Below are positions 48,203-57,104 of a stretch of DNA of 64,000 bases, piece by piece; position 1 is the first letter of the stretch, and every line of letters starts with the position of its first letter. The notes under the pieces are model-generated. The model ran no database searches. It had not been told where the DNA came from and saw only the letters and a list, made by a program, of their open reading frames with translations. The DNA is from Colwellia sp. PAMC 21821. GTDB taxonomy: Bacteria > Pseudomonadota > Gammaproteobacteria > Enterobacterales > Alteromonadaceae. Where the stretch lies: NCBI RefSeq assembly GCF_002077175.1, contig NZ_CP014943.1, forward strand, positions 2,294,001 through 2,358,000, in the 5' to 3' direction. The translations under genes were made by a program, and so were the position numbers.

Positions 48203-48277
48203 CCTTAAAGTAAGCCTCGATATTTAGCGTAAATAATGTCGTTGTTTGTTAGCCAGTAAGCCACTTTTGGAATATCA

Positions 48278-49702
48278 ATGGATAAAGAAATTAAAGCCTA
48301 TCTCGCCGATTCCGACCTATTACTGAATGCCGTGGGTGAAGGTATTTACGGTTTAGATACACAAGGGCGAGCTATTTTTATTAATCCTGCCGCAGAAGCT
48401 ATGACCGGCTGGTCTTGCGTTGAATTATTGGGACAAAATATTCATCAGTTTCATCATCATAGTTATAGCAATGGTGAGGTTTACCCTGCTTGTGAATGCA
48501 AAATATTTAATACCGCGCTTGATGGTATTTCTCGACAGGTTAGTGGTGAGGTGTTCTGGCGTAAGGACGGCAGTAGCTTTCCTGTTGAGTACACAACGCG
48601 GGCGGTTTATAAAAACAACCATATTATCGGCGCTGTTGCGGTATTTCGTGATGTTAGTCAGCAACAGCAAATTGAATTGGCACTGCGCAGTGCTTTGGAA
48701 AATGTACAATCGCTTACTGAGCAACTTCAAGCTGAGAATACCTATTTACAGAACGAGTTAGCGCAAGAATGGTCGTCTGCTGGTTTGGTGGGTAGAAGCC
48801 CAATAATCACGAAAATGTTGTCACAAGTAGAATTAGTTGCACAAACTGATAGTACCGTCCTGATATTGGGAGAGAATGGTACAGGTAAAGAATTGGTTGC
48901 GCGTAATATTCATGCCTTAAGCCAACGTAAAAATTCTACAATGGTAAAAGTTAATTGTGCTGCATTTACCCCTAGTTTACTTGAATCTGAGTTATTTGGT
49001 CATGAAAAAGGCGCATTTACTGGGGCAACCGAACGACGCAAAGGCCGTTTTGAATTAGCGAATGATGGTACGTTATTTCTTAATGAAATTGGCGAATTAT
49101 CCATGGAAGCACAAGGCAAGTTACTGCGGGTATTACAAGAGCAAGAGTTTGAAAGGGTCGGCGGAAGTGAAACTGTTAAGGTCAATATACGGGTTATCGC
49201 AGCCACTAATCGAGATTTATCGGCGATGATTACCCAAGGTACATTTAGAATTGACTTGTTTTATCGGCTTAATGTTTTTCCGGTTACTGTACCGCCGCTG
49301 CGTGATCGACAAGAAGATATTCCATTGTTATCACAAGCGATTATAAGCACACTGAATAAAGCGTTAGGTAAAAACATCAGCGCTATTAGTAACCGTAGCT
49401 TAACTCAGTTAATGCAATATCAATGGCCGGGTAATATTCGAGAATTACAAAATGTACTTGAACGCGAGATGATTTTAACTAAATCGACGATTTTAAATTT
49501 TAACTTTAAAATATCGTCAAAATCACTTGCTCCTCCGGTTATTGAAACCTTAGCACAACTAGAAGCACGCTATATCTTAAGTGTGTTAAAAGCCTGTAAA
49601 TGGCGTATTGGCGGTGAAATTGGTGCCGCTAAGCAGTTAGGATTACCTGAAAGTACACTACGCTCTCGTATGAGTAAATTGAAAATTGTACGGCCTAATT
49701 AA
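48278..49702 (+). CDS. PAS-AAA-Fis sigma-54-dependent transcriptional activator
   Basis: A 474-residue bacterial enhancer-binding protein. A PAS domain lies at about 10-130 (GIYGLDTQGRAIFINPAAE), with a distinctive HHHSYSNGEVYPACECKIF loop. A short coiled coil leads to the AAA+ domain (about 170-400) with Walker A GENGTGKE, the sigma-54 contact loop GAFTGA and Walker B TLFLNEIGEL. A Fis-type helix-turn-helix ends the protein (GAAKQLGLPESTLRSRMSKL). There is no receiver domain, so the signal is sensed by PAS. The target is not known; the palindrome repeated before this gene and before ccoG suggests self- and ccoG control (inference). Confidence 0.92.
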   Translation: MDKEIKAYLADSDLLLNAVGEGIYGLDTQGRAIFINPAAEAMTGWSCVELLGQNIHQFHHHSYSNGEVYPACECKIFNTALDGISRQVSGEVFWRKDGSSFPVEYTTRAVYKNNHIIGAVAVFRDVSQQQQIELALRSALENVQSLTEQLQAENTYLQNELAQEWSSAGLVGRSPIITKMLSQVELVAQTDSTVLILGENGTGKELVARNIHALSQRKNSTMVKVNCAAFTPSLLESELFGHEKGAFTGATERRKGRFELANDGTLFLNEIGELSMEAQGKLLRVLQEQEFERVGGSETVKVNIRVIAATNRDLSAMITQGTFRIDLFYRLNVFPVTVPPLRDRQEDIPLLSQAIISTLNKALGKNISAISNRSLTQLMQYQWPGNIRELQNVLEREMILTKSTILNFNFKISSKSLAPPVIETLAQLEARYILSVLKACKWRIGGEIGAAKQLGLPESTLRSRMSKLKIVRPN

Positions 49703-49729
49703 TATTTTTCATTCAAAATGATATTTAGG

Positions 49730-49761
49730 CACGATATATCACAAATACACGATATATCGTG
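49730..49761. promoter_or_regulatory. Tandem CACGATATATCGTG operator between the activator gene and ccoG
   Basis: A perfect palindrome CACGATATATCGTG at 49748-49761 and a partial copy CACGATATATCACA at 49730-49743, centres 18 bp apart. They lie about 110-130 bp upstream of the predicted ccoG transcription start, the usual position for enhancer sites of sigma-54 activators. Confidence 0.6.
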
Positions 49762-49789
49762 CTTATTGGTGGGCACTGCGAAGCGTTGA

Positions 49790-49833
49790 TACATTTAAAT
49801 TAACCTATTAAACAATGAGTTAATTTAAATGTA
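49790..49833. promoter_or_regulatory. Perfect 15-bp inverted repeat upstream of ccoG
   Basis: TACATTTAAATTAAC and GTTAATTTAAATGTA are separated by 14 bp. There is no T tract, so it is not an ordinary terminator. It sits between the operator pair and the sigma-54-like promoter and could be a second binding site or a DNA-bending segment. Confidence 0.5.
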
Positions 49834-49838
49834 TAAGT

Positions 49839-49854
49839 TGGTTCATATTTTGCT
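49839..49854 (+). promoter_or_regulatory. Possible sigma-54 promoter for ccoG
   Basis: TGGTTCATATTTTGCT has TGG and TTGC in register with the exact ten-base GG-to-GC spacing, but lacks the CACG of the -24 box. The predicted start is near 49865, 27 bp before the ATG. Confidence 0.45.
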
Positions 49855-49891
49855 ATTGGCAACTATCCTAACGTAGTTTTAGTAGTAAACC

Positions 49892-51271
49892 ATGAAGTTT
49901 GATTTTAAAGCAGAAGATTTGATCATTAAGCCGTACAAATCTGAATCCTCAGTCTATGTTCGTAAACAAAAAGGTCGTTATCAACGTATTCGACAATTCA
50001 CCGGCTTAGTCTTTGTTTTATTGTTTGTCTTGATACCTTGGCTTAATTTTCAAGGCAATCAGGCTATTTTACTCGATATTGGTCGGCAACAGTTTCATAT
50101 TTTTTCACAAACATTTTTTCCGCAAGACTTTATCATTTTAGCGGGCTTATTGATTGTGAGTTGCTACTTACTTTTTTTTCTAACCACATGGCTTGGGCGA
50201 ATTTGGTGCGGATATACGTGTCCTCAAACTGTATGGACCTTCAGCTTTATTTGGGTTGAAGAATGGTTAGAAGGTACTCGTAATCAACGTATTAAACGTA
50301 ATGAACAGCCATTAACGTTAGATACATTAGCGAGAAAATCTGCCAAGCACTTTATTTGGGGGTTAATAGCTTTTTTTACTGCGACAACGTTTATCAGCTA
50401 TTTTTTGCCCGCCCGCGAACTGTATCTTGATTTACTAGCATGGCAATGGGATGGGCTGACAACTTTCTGGGTGCTATTTTTTGCTGTTTGTACATACGGC
50501 AATGCCGGTTGGTTACGTGAAAAAATGTGTATTTACATGTGCCCGTATTCACGCTTTCAATCAGCTATGTTCGATAAAAATACCCTACTAGTTGCTTATG
50601 ATAAAATGCGTGGTGAAAACCGCGGTGCGCGTAAACGTAACCAACAGCCAAAAGACCTAGGTTTGGGCGATTGTGTGGACTGTAACCTGTGTGTGGAAGT
50701 GTGCCCAGTGGGTATTGATATTCGTAATGGCTTGCAATACGAGTGTATTAACTGCGGTGCTTGTATTGATGCCTGTGATCAAACCATGAGCAAGTTTAAT
50801 TACGCCAAGGGTTTAATCAGCTATACCAGTGAAAATGCACTCCAAGGTACCAAGGTTCAATTACTACGACCTAAAATTATCGGCTATGGTGTGATGTCGT
50901 TATTAGCGATGGCGTATATGATTTTTACTATTCAAGTGCGGGTGCCGATTGAGTTTTCTATTTTACGGGACCGTGGCACGTTATTTCAGCTCGATTTTCA
51001 AGATAACGTGACGAATAGTTACTTATTGAAAATTACTAATAAATCAAAAGTTGATCGGCAATTTAAGATCACGGTTTTGGAAAAAGTTGTGAGTTTAAGT
51101 GTTGACGGCAACGTGATGATCAAAGCCGGGGAAATCGCCAGTGTGCCTGTACATTTTACGATGACCCCGGAAAACATCAGCCAACAAATTACGCCAGTGA
51201 CTCTGACTGTTGCCGTTGATAATATGCCGGATATTAAGGTTGTTAAACCAACCAAGTTTTTTTCAAATTAA
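49892..51271 (+). CDS. ccoG: Cytochrome c oxidase accessory protein CcoG (FixG/RdxA)
   Basis: A 459-residue membrane iron-sulfur protein involved in copper handling for assembly of cbb3-type oxidase. It has about five membrane spans, the conserved GRIWCGYTCPQTVW and CIYMCPYSRFQ, a ferredoxin part (DCVDCNLCVEVCPVGIDI and CINCGACIDACD), and a C-terminal Ig-like FixG domain. The ccoNOQP genes are not adjacent, which is unusual, so it is separately regulated. A terminator follows. Confidence 0.95.
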   Translation: MKFDFKAEDLIIKPYKSESSVYVRKQKGRYQRIRQFTGLVFVLLFVLIPWLNFQGNQAILLDIGRQQFHIFSQTFFPQDFIILAGLLIVSCYLLFFLTTWLGRIWCGYTCPQTVWTFSFIWVEEWLEGTRNQRIKRNEQPLTLDTLARKSAKHFIWGLIAFFTATTFISYFLPARELYLDLLAWQWDGLTTFWVLFFAVCTYGNAGWLREKMCIYMCPYSRFQSAMFDKNTLLVAYDKMRGENRGARKRNQQPKDLGLGDCVDCNLCVEVCPVGIDIRNGLQYECINCGACIDACDQTMSKFNYAKGLISYTSENALQGTKVQLLRPKIIGYGVMSLLAMAYMIFTIQVRVPIEFSILRDRGTLFQLDFQDNVTNSYLLKITNKSKVDRQFKITVLEKVVSLSVDGNVMIKAGEIASVPVHFTMTPENISQQITPVTLTVAVDNMPDIKVVKPTKFFSN

Positions 51272-51294
51272 TTAACTAGTGGCTCGTTATGATG

Positions 51295-51323
51295 AAAAAA
51301 GACCTCAACGTGAGGTCTTTTTT
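51295..51323 (+). terminator. Terminator after ccoG
   Basis: AAAAAAGACCTCA and TGAGGTCTTTTTT pair around ACG. Confidence 0.92.
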
Positions 51324-51398
51324 AATTAAATCATGCAAAGTTAATTACGAAGAAAAAAATACGCTAGAATGGCGTTACTTGGACTATGAGTAGAGAAA

Positions 51399-51830
51399 AT
51401 GAATAAAGAACAAAGCATGACTAAACCAATCAAACAAAGCATATCGAATATTGCACTCGTGGTCGAAGATTACGACGATGCGATTGAATTTTATACCAAA
51501 AAATTAAATTTTGAGCTCATTGAAGATACTGACTTAGGCGCTGGCAAACGTTGGGTACAAATATCTCCTCCAAATTCAGTTGGCACTAATCTCCTGCTGG
51601 CTAAAGCCAGTAATGCTCAGCAACAACAATCAGTCGGCAACCAAGCGGGTGGGCGAGTATTTTTGTTTCTACAAACTAATGATTTTTGGCGTGATTATGA
51701 AGCGATGAAAAGCCAAGGCGTTGAGTTTACTGAAGAACCCCGTATTGAAGCATATGGCACAGTAGTTGTATTTAAAGACTTGTATGGCACTAAATGGGAT
51801 TTACTGCAGTTGAATAATGCTGGCGGGTAA
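51399..51830 (+). CDS. VOC (glyoxalase/bleomycin-resistance fold) family protein
   Basis: A 143-residue vicinal-oxygen-chelate protein: ISNIALVVEDYDDAIEFYTKKLNFELIEDTDLG, then GGRVFLFLQTNDFWRDYEAMKSQGVEF, and VVFKDLYGTKWDLLQL. A two-module VOC fold is expected; metal ligands and substrate cannot be assigned. Either the ATG at 51399 or the one at 51417 could be the start; neither has a strong ribosome site. Confidence 0.85.
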   Translation: MNKEQSMTKPIKQSISNIALVVEDYDDAIEFYTKKLNFELIEDTDLGAGKRWVQISPPNSVGTNLLLAKASNAQQQQSVGNQAGGRVFLFLQTNDFWRDYEAMKSQGVEFTEEPRIEAYGTVVVFKDLYGTKWDLLQLNNAGG

Positions 51831-51892
51831 TGGCTGATAAAGTATTAGCTTTATTGATTGAAACTACGCAATATTAAATAACGGACCAGAGC

Positions 51893-52154
51893 TTATACCA
51901 AATGTAATAAGTTATTGACCAATTTTAAGCGAGGATAAATTGTTCAAGAATACATGTTTATTGTTCCAGACTAAACATAAGTACCTGCATCCCTGCAGGC
52001 AAGGCGTTTGATTGATTAGGGCATGGATGCCCGTAAGTAGAACAATGCAGGAGCAATTGTCGAGTAATAGCGGGCGTGTGTGATTGAAAACAACGCAGTT
52101 ATTGACGATTTAAACCGCCTTAAAATGATCGATTATTTATTTCAATTGGTATTA
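51893..52154. repeat. TAATACCAA repeat, copy D (intact, no IS)
   Basis: A 262-bp uninterrupted copy in the same orientation as copy A. It preserves the unoccupied IS target GTACCTGCATCCCT at 51981-51994. It contains internal hairpins such as GGGCAT/ATGCCC and folds overall as a long imperfect palindrome with ATTGTTC and GAACAAT in opposite arms. With flanking DNA it fills the gap 51831-52218; no gene is present. Confidence 0.92.
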
Positions 52155-52218
52155 GTGGCAAAACTGTAGATCTACATCCATAATAGATTAAATTTTATAC
52201 TTTAAGAATGGTCGCAGC

Positions 52219-52476
52219 ATGGAAGCAAATATAAAAATCAACACCGTTATACGTATTTTAGGTGGGTTAGTCTCAGTGCTATTTTTATTCACGGTTTATA
52301 TTTCATTGTTTTCAAATGGTAAAATGGCTGTAGATATGGGGATTTCTGGTTTTATTTTTATACTACTTGTAGCCCCTGTCTGCATTTATGGTTACATTTC
52401 AGGTAAAATATTAGATAAGCTGCCAACTAATTTAGTCGATGTCATTAAGGGAAAGATATTGAGAGATAAGGATTAA
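52219..52476 (+). CDS. Small membrane protein, unknown function
   Basis: An 85-residue protein with two hydrophobic segments (about 9-29 and 42-64) and a charged C-terminus (DVIKGKILRDKD). I recognise no family. It starts 64 bp after repeat copy D and ends before a terminator shared with metJ. A coding role is supported by length, the hydrophobic pattern and position, but not by homology. Confidence 0.6.
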   Translation: MEANIKINTVIRILGGLVSVLFLFTVYISLFSNGKMAVDMGISGFIFILLVAPVCIYGYISGKILDKLPTNLVDVIKGKILRDKD

Positions 52477-52536
52477 GACTAAGTATATAAATACCTAATT
52501 GACTCATTTAAAATGGGCTCAACAATTTTTTGGAAT

Positions 52537-52561
52537 AAAAAAGGCGCATTAAGCGCCTTTT
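52537..52561. terminator. Bidirectional terminator between the small membrane gene and metJ
   Basis: AAAAAAGGCGC and GCGCCTTTT pair around ATTAA, with an A tract on one side and a T tract on the other, so it can serve both converging genes. Confidence 0.88.
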
Positions 52562-52593
52562 GTCATTGATAAACCCAGTGTTTAATTACCCGA

Positions 52594-52938
52594 TTAATCT
52601 TCTGTTTCTTCTTCAATTTCTGTTTCGTACTCGCTAAAATCCGTTACACCTTGGGCTTCTAAGGCTCTACGTACACTGGCGGGTAATTTTTGTGTGTTGT
52701 CTTTTGCTAAGTCACTATCGTCTGGCAAAGGCTGGCCAGTAAAAGCATGTAAAAATGCTTCACATAATAGTTCACTGTTGGTCGCATGACGCAAGTTATT
52801 GACTTGTCGACGTGTACGTTCATCAGTGAGCACTTTTAAAACACGTAAAGGGATAGACACGGTGATCTTTTTTACTTGTTCACTTTTCTTCCCGTGTTCG
52901 GCGTATGGGTTAAGATACTCGCCATTCCACTCTGCCAT
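52594..52938 (-). CDS. metJ: Methionine repressor MetJ
   Basis: A 114-residue ribbon-helix-helix repressor that uses S-adenosylmethionine as corepressor. The DNA-binding strand [46 protein letters not shown] is intact in register. It has an acidic C-terminal tail (TEIEEETED) beyond the E. coli length of 105. It is divergent from metB, with tandem Met boxes between. Confidence 0.96.
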   Translation of the reverse strand: MAEWNGEYLNPYAEHGKKSEQVKKITVSIPLRVLKVLTDERTRRQVNNLRHATNSELLCEAFLHAFTGQPLPDDSDLAKDNTQKLPASVRRALEAQGVTDFSEYETEIEEETED

Positions 52939-53067
52939 GAATATTCCTCAAACTTAAATGATTACGAAAAACTTATATTTAGCTTGTCTGGTATACCAGT
53001 TAGCGATAAGTTTATTCTTACTAGTTGATTTTACTGGTTGTGGGGCGTGAGTCAATAACGAATGTGT

Positions 53068-53091
53068 AGAAGTTTAGATGTCTAAAGTTCT
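53068..53091. promoter_or_regulatory. Met boxes, group 1 (three 8-bp units)
   Basis: AGAAGTTT, AGATGTCT and AAAGTTCT in tandem; the middle unit matches the MetJ consensus AGACGTCT in seven of eight bases. Confidence 0.8.
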
Positions 53092-53114
53092 TGACCCCAG
53101 AACTTAAACCATTT

Positions 53115-53146
53115 AGATTGATAGACGTCCAAACATCTAAATAGAA
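53115..53146. promoter_or_regulatory. Met boxes, group 2 (four 8-bp units)
   Basis: AGATTGAT, AGACGTCC, AAACATCT and AAATAGAA in tandem, ending 23 bp before the metB start. MetJ binds such arrays cooperatively as stacked dimers, so repression of metB, and possibly metJ, is expected. Confidence 0.82.
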
Positions 53147-53168
53147 AAGTACCAATACTGGAGTACAC

Positions 53169-54326
53169 ATGAGCGAGAAAAAATTTGCCACTACCGCTGT
53201 TCGAGCGGGCATTAATAGTGACCAACAACACGGTGCTGTTATTCCAGCTATTCACCTTTCAAGTACTTATGCATTGAAAGGTTTTAATGAAAAACGTCAA
53301 TTTGATTATTCACGTACCGGTAACCCAACACGCGCCACTTTTGCGCAAGCTATTGCAGAGTTAGAGCAAGGGGCTTTAGGTATTGTTACCAGTACGGGTA
53401 TGTCAGCAGTACATCTTATTTGCCAATTACTGAGCCCGAAAGATACGGTTGTTATTCCACATGATTGTTACGGAGGTAGTTTTCGCTTATTTACCCATTT
53501 GGCAAAACGCGAGCTGTTTAATTTAGTGGTGGTTGACCAAAACGATCAAGCGGACTTATCACAAGCTTTGGCGAAAAAACCTAAATTAGTATTAATTGAA
53601 TCGCCGAGCAACCCTTTGCTGAGGTTGGTAGATATAGCGGCCATAACAGAACAAGCCCATAGCGTGGGGGCATTAGTTGCGGTGGATAACACCTTTTTAT
53701 CACCTGTTTTACAGCAGCCACTTTTACTGGGCGCCGATATCGTTTTTCACTCTACAACTAAATACATTAATGGACATAGCGATGTGGTTGGTGGTGTTTT
53801 AGTTACCAAAGAACTAGCGTTAGGTGAAGAACTTGCTTGGTGGGCAAATTGTATTGGCATTACAGGTTCAGCGTTTGATAGCTTCTTAGCGTTACGTGGT
53901 TTGAAAACATTGCCGATCAGAATGAAGCAGCATCAAATAAACGCTAATGCGGTCGCCGCATTTTTGCAGAAACATTCGGCTGTTGAAAAAGTTTATTTTC
54001 CAGGCTTAGCTGATCACCCACAACATGCTTTGGCTCAAAAACAGCAACATGACTTTGGTGCCATGATGAGCTTTGAACTTAAAGGTGGTGTTGAAGCCGT
54101 TAAAGTCTTGTTCGATAAACTAGAATTTTTCACCTTGGCACAATCATTAGGCGGTGTTGAAAGCTTAATCAGTCATCCATCGACCATGACCCATGCCGGG
54201 ATGGAAATCGAAGCCCAATTGGCTGCCGGTATTACCCAGTCATTAGTTCGAATTTCAGTAGGTATTGAAGATATAGATGACATGCTTGCTGACCTTTCTC
54301 AAGCGCTTGATGCAAGCCAACTGTAA
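53169..54326 (+). CDS. metB: Cystathionine gamma-synthase
   Basis: A 385-residue pyridoxal-phosphate enzyme condensing activated homoserine with cysteine. Motifs are YSRTGNPTR, STGMSAVHL, DNTFLSPVLQQPLLLGADIV and the lysine in HSTTKYINGHSDVVGG. It is followed after about 100 bp by metL on the same strand, as in E. coli. Confidence 0.95.
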   Translation: MSEKKFATTAVRAGINSDQQHGAVIPAIHLSSTYALKGFNEKRQFDYSRTGNPTRATFAQAIAELEQGALGIVTSTGMSAVHLICQLLSPKDTVVIPHDCYGGSFRLFTHLAKRELFNLVVVDQNDQADLSQALAKKPKLVLIESPSNPLLRLVDIAAITEQAHSVGALVAVDNTFLSPVLQQPLLLGADIVFHSTTKYINGHSDVVGGVLVTKELALGEELAWWANCIGITGSAFDSFLALRGLKTLPIRMKQHQINANAVAAFLQKHSAVEKVYFPGLADHPQHALAQKQQHDFGAMMSFELKGGVEAVKVLFDKLEFFTLAQSLGGVESLISHPSTMTHAGMEIEAQLAAGITQSLVRISVGIEDIDDMLADLSQALDASQL

Positions 54327-54431
54327 TTCAGTTTGATGCGGTGCTTAGTCTTACTCATTCGCAAGAAGGAGACTAAGCACAAAGTAAATTTTTAAATCGG
54401 GCTGATAAATACAGTGGCCCTTGGTAATAAA

Positions 54432-56939
54432 ATGATTGATTCTAATGCAGCGGTAACGCTCAGCCCTTCAAAAAATAAATTGGTCAAAGTTGGCTGCAAT
54501 GTTCATAAGTTTGGTGGCAGCAGTTTAGCGACAAGTGCATGCGTTGAACGTGTGGTTGAAATTATTCGTCAGCATTGCCAGCTAAATGACATTATTGTGG
54601 TGTCTGCCAATGGTAATACGACTGATGCATTATTTAAACTTTATCAAATTGCCGTTGAACTCCAAGAAGTTACCTTGCTTAGTCCTGAAAAAGCAGGGGC
54701 GAGTAAAGAAGTAAGTTCCTTAAATATGCCGTTACTTGAGGCTATTGCAGCACTAGAGACTGCACAGGCAGCGTTAATTGATGAGCTATTAAATGCCAGT
54801 AGCGCCGCGAGATTAAAAAGCTTACTGAGTGACAACATTGGCCAAATATCAGCAAACTTACTGAGTGATCCTGTGAGTTATGAAAATGACTTATTAGCTT
54901 TTGGTGAGGTTTGGTCAGCAAGATTGTTATCGTCAGTATTGAGTGAAAGTGTTTGCCCTAGCTATATGTTAGATGCGAGAGATTTTCTCTTACTAGAGGA
55001 TGAAAAAAATTGCGCTATTGACTATAGCACGAGTGAAAAAGGCTTTGCGAAGCGTAGACAACAAGAAAAATTGGTCATAGTAACTGGCTATATTGCGCGG
55101 AATAAACAACAGCAAGCTTGTACTTTGGGCCGTAATGGCAGTGATTACTCAGCAACCATAATGGCAGCATTGTCTGGTGCGCGTAACGTAACGCTTTGGA
55201 CCGATGTTGATGGTATTTACAGTGCCGACCCACGTATTGTGCCGTCTGCGAGAAAGTTGCACCGCCTTCCGAATGCAGTTGCCAATGAACTTGGCCGCTT
55301 AGGCAACCCTGTACTGCACGCAAAAACCTTACAACCATTAACCAATCATAATACCCATTTGCATGTTGCCAGCAGTTTTGCCCCCGATATTAGCGGTAGT
55401 GAAATAGGTAAGTTTGGCCAAATAGCAAAACAAGAGCTGTCAGTCACCAGTTTGAACGATTTAATATTAGCAAAATCGACCAGTTTCTTAGCTAAGTCAG
55501 GAGAGTTAGCGGTGACTGAGTTCTCACCGATTTGTTCTAACCTTGACGAAGGCTACATAGTTGTAACGCAGGAGCAGCAAAAGTCGGTTAGCCAATGGCT
55601 AGCAAGCCATGACACTGAAGTCACTTTTAAGCCCGTGGCGATTATTGCCATTGTTGGTCATAGCGTGGCAAAACAAGGTGATATGCGCGCGCGATTTAAA
55701 AGGGCGCTTAAACATCAGCAAACCTTACATTTTTTACATTCTTTTAATGAACATAGTTATATTGCCATTTTACCTGAGCTTTGTTCCAGTGAAGTGCTAA
55801 ACAATGTACACGCGGATATGACCAAAGACGCAAAAAACATAGCGCTTGTCGTCGCAGGTTTAGGTAATATTGGTCAACGATTTTTAACCATGTTACCAAA
55901 GCAAATTGCACGTGTTTCAGGCTTAGAAAATGTTCATTTAGTTGGCTTAGTCGGTGCGAGTAAAGCGTTGATAAATACCGATGGCATAGATGTAGCGAAT
56001 GCGCTGGAGCATTATCAACAACAAGCGCAAAAGTATGATAGCGAACAATTATTAGCTTGGTTAACTAGTCATCCTTATGATGAATTGATTATTGTTGATA
56101 TCACACCCAGTGAAGCTTTTAGCCATTTGTATCAAGAGTTTTTTGCCCGGGGTATACACGTTATCGGCGCGAACAAATGGGCCGCGTCTTCGAGCACTGA
56201 AAACTATCAACAACTGCTCAGCACCGCTGAAGACAATAAGAGTATTTGGCTGGGAAATACTACGGTTGGCGCTGGTTTACCTATTAATTCAACGATTAAA
56301 GAATTGTTGAATAGTGGCGACAAAATATCGGAAATTTCTGGCATATTTTCTGGCACGTTATCGTGGTTATTTCAGTATTACGATGGCGTAACACCATTTT
56401 CGGCACTGCTAAGTGATGCTTTATCGCAAGGCATTACAGAGCCAGACCCACGCGAAGATTTATCAGGTAGAGATGTACAACGTAAGTTATTAATACTCGC
56501 TCGTTCTGCTGGTTTTGAGTTATCGTTAGCTGACATTGACTGTCAAAGCCTAGTACCAGAAGACTTGCGTGATATCTCATTAGCAGAATTTCTTGAACGA
56601 ACGTCAGAGCTTGATGAAATGTTTTTATCACGTTTAAAACAGGCGCAAGATAACGCTTGTGTTATTCGTTTTGTCGCCAGGTTTATAAGTGAAAACGATC
56701 AGCTGACAGCGAAAGTGAGCTTAGAAGAATTAAGCGAAACTGATGCCTTTGCGCAGTTAACCCCTTGCGATAACGTCTTTCAAATTAAAAGTGATTGGTA
56801 TCAAGATAATGCCTTGATTATTCGTGGTCCGGGCGCAGGGCGTGATGTAACGGCGGGTGGTATTCATGCCGATTTGGTGACTATTTGTCAGCAATTAAAT
56901 CATCGTTATCAGCAAGTTAAAATTAAAGGATTAAACTAA
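54432..56939 (+). CDS. metL: Bifunctional aspartokinase / homoserine dehydrogenase II
   Basis: An 835-residue fusion catalysing the first and third steps from aspartate to homoserine. The N-terminal kinase has VHKFGGSSLA and the TLGRNGSDYSATIMAAL and DVDGIYSADPR segments. The C-terminal dehydrogenase starts near residue 470 (VVAGLGNIGQR) with GANKWAAS, GNTTVGAGLPI and GPGAGRDVTAGG. The ATG at 54432 is preferred over a GTG at 54414 with no clear ribosome site. MetJ control through metB is likely. Confidence 0.95.
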   Translation: MIDSNAAVTLSPSKNKLVKVGCNVHKFGGSSLATSACVERVVEIIRQHCQLNDIIVVSANGNTTDALFKLYQIAVELQEVTLLSPEKAGASKEVSSLNMPLLEAIAALETAQAALIDELLNASSAARLKSLLSDNIGQISANLLSDPVSYENDLLAFGEVWSARLLSSVLSESVCPSYMLDARDFLLLEDEKNCAIDYSTSEKGFAKRRQQEKLVIVTGYIARNKQQQACTLGRNGSDYSATIMAALSGARNVTLWTDVDGIYSADPRIVPSARKLHRLPNAVANELGRLGNPVLHAKTLQPLTNHNTHLHVASSFAPDISGSEIGKFGQIAKQELSVTSLNDLILAKSTSFLAKSGELAVTEFSPICSNLDEGYIVVTQEQQKSVSQWLASHDTEVTFKPVAIIAIVGHSVAKQGDMRARFKRALKHQQTLHFLHSFNEHSYIAILPELCSSEVLNNVHADMTKDAKNIALVVAGLGNIGQRFLTMLPKQIARVSGLENVHLVGLVGASKALINTDGIDVANALEHYQQQAQKYDSEQLLAWLTSHPYDELIIVDITPSEAFSHLYQEFFARGIHVIGANKWAASSSTENYQQLLSTAEDNKSIWLGNTTVGAGLPINSTIKELLNSGDKISEISGIFSGTLSWLFQYYDGVTPFSALLSDALSQGITEPDPREDLSGRDVQRKLLILARSAGFELSLADIDCQSLVPEDLRDISLAEFLERTSELDEMFLSRLKQAQDNACVIRFVARFISENDQLTAKVSLEELSETDAFAQLTPCDNVFQIKSDWYQDNALIIRGPGAGRDVTAGGIHADLVTICQQLNHRYQQVKIKGLN

Positions 56940-57031
56940 AGGATTAAACTAAACCGGCATATAAATATCGAAGATAAATTTACGAGCTGGTTGATTCAAT
57001 GACTAGCACTTATCGGCGTTTAGAAGTAATC

Positions 57032-57066
57032 AAGTGTTGATGGATATATTAAAACCATCAACACTT
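57032..57066. terminator. Hairpin between converging metL and torF-like genes
   Basis: AAGTGTTGATGG and CCATCAACACTT form a perfect 12-bp stem with an 11-nt loop. The T tracts are weak on both sides. Confidence 0.6.
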
Positions 57067-57104
57067 TATTGTGCAATATTTTGTCAGCGTTCTGTCGCTA
57101 AATC

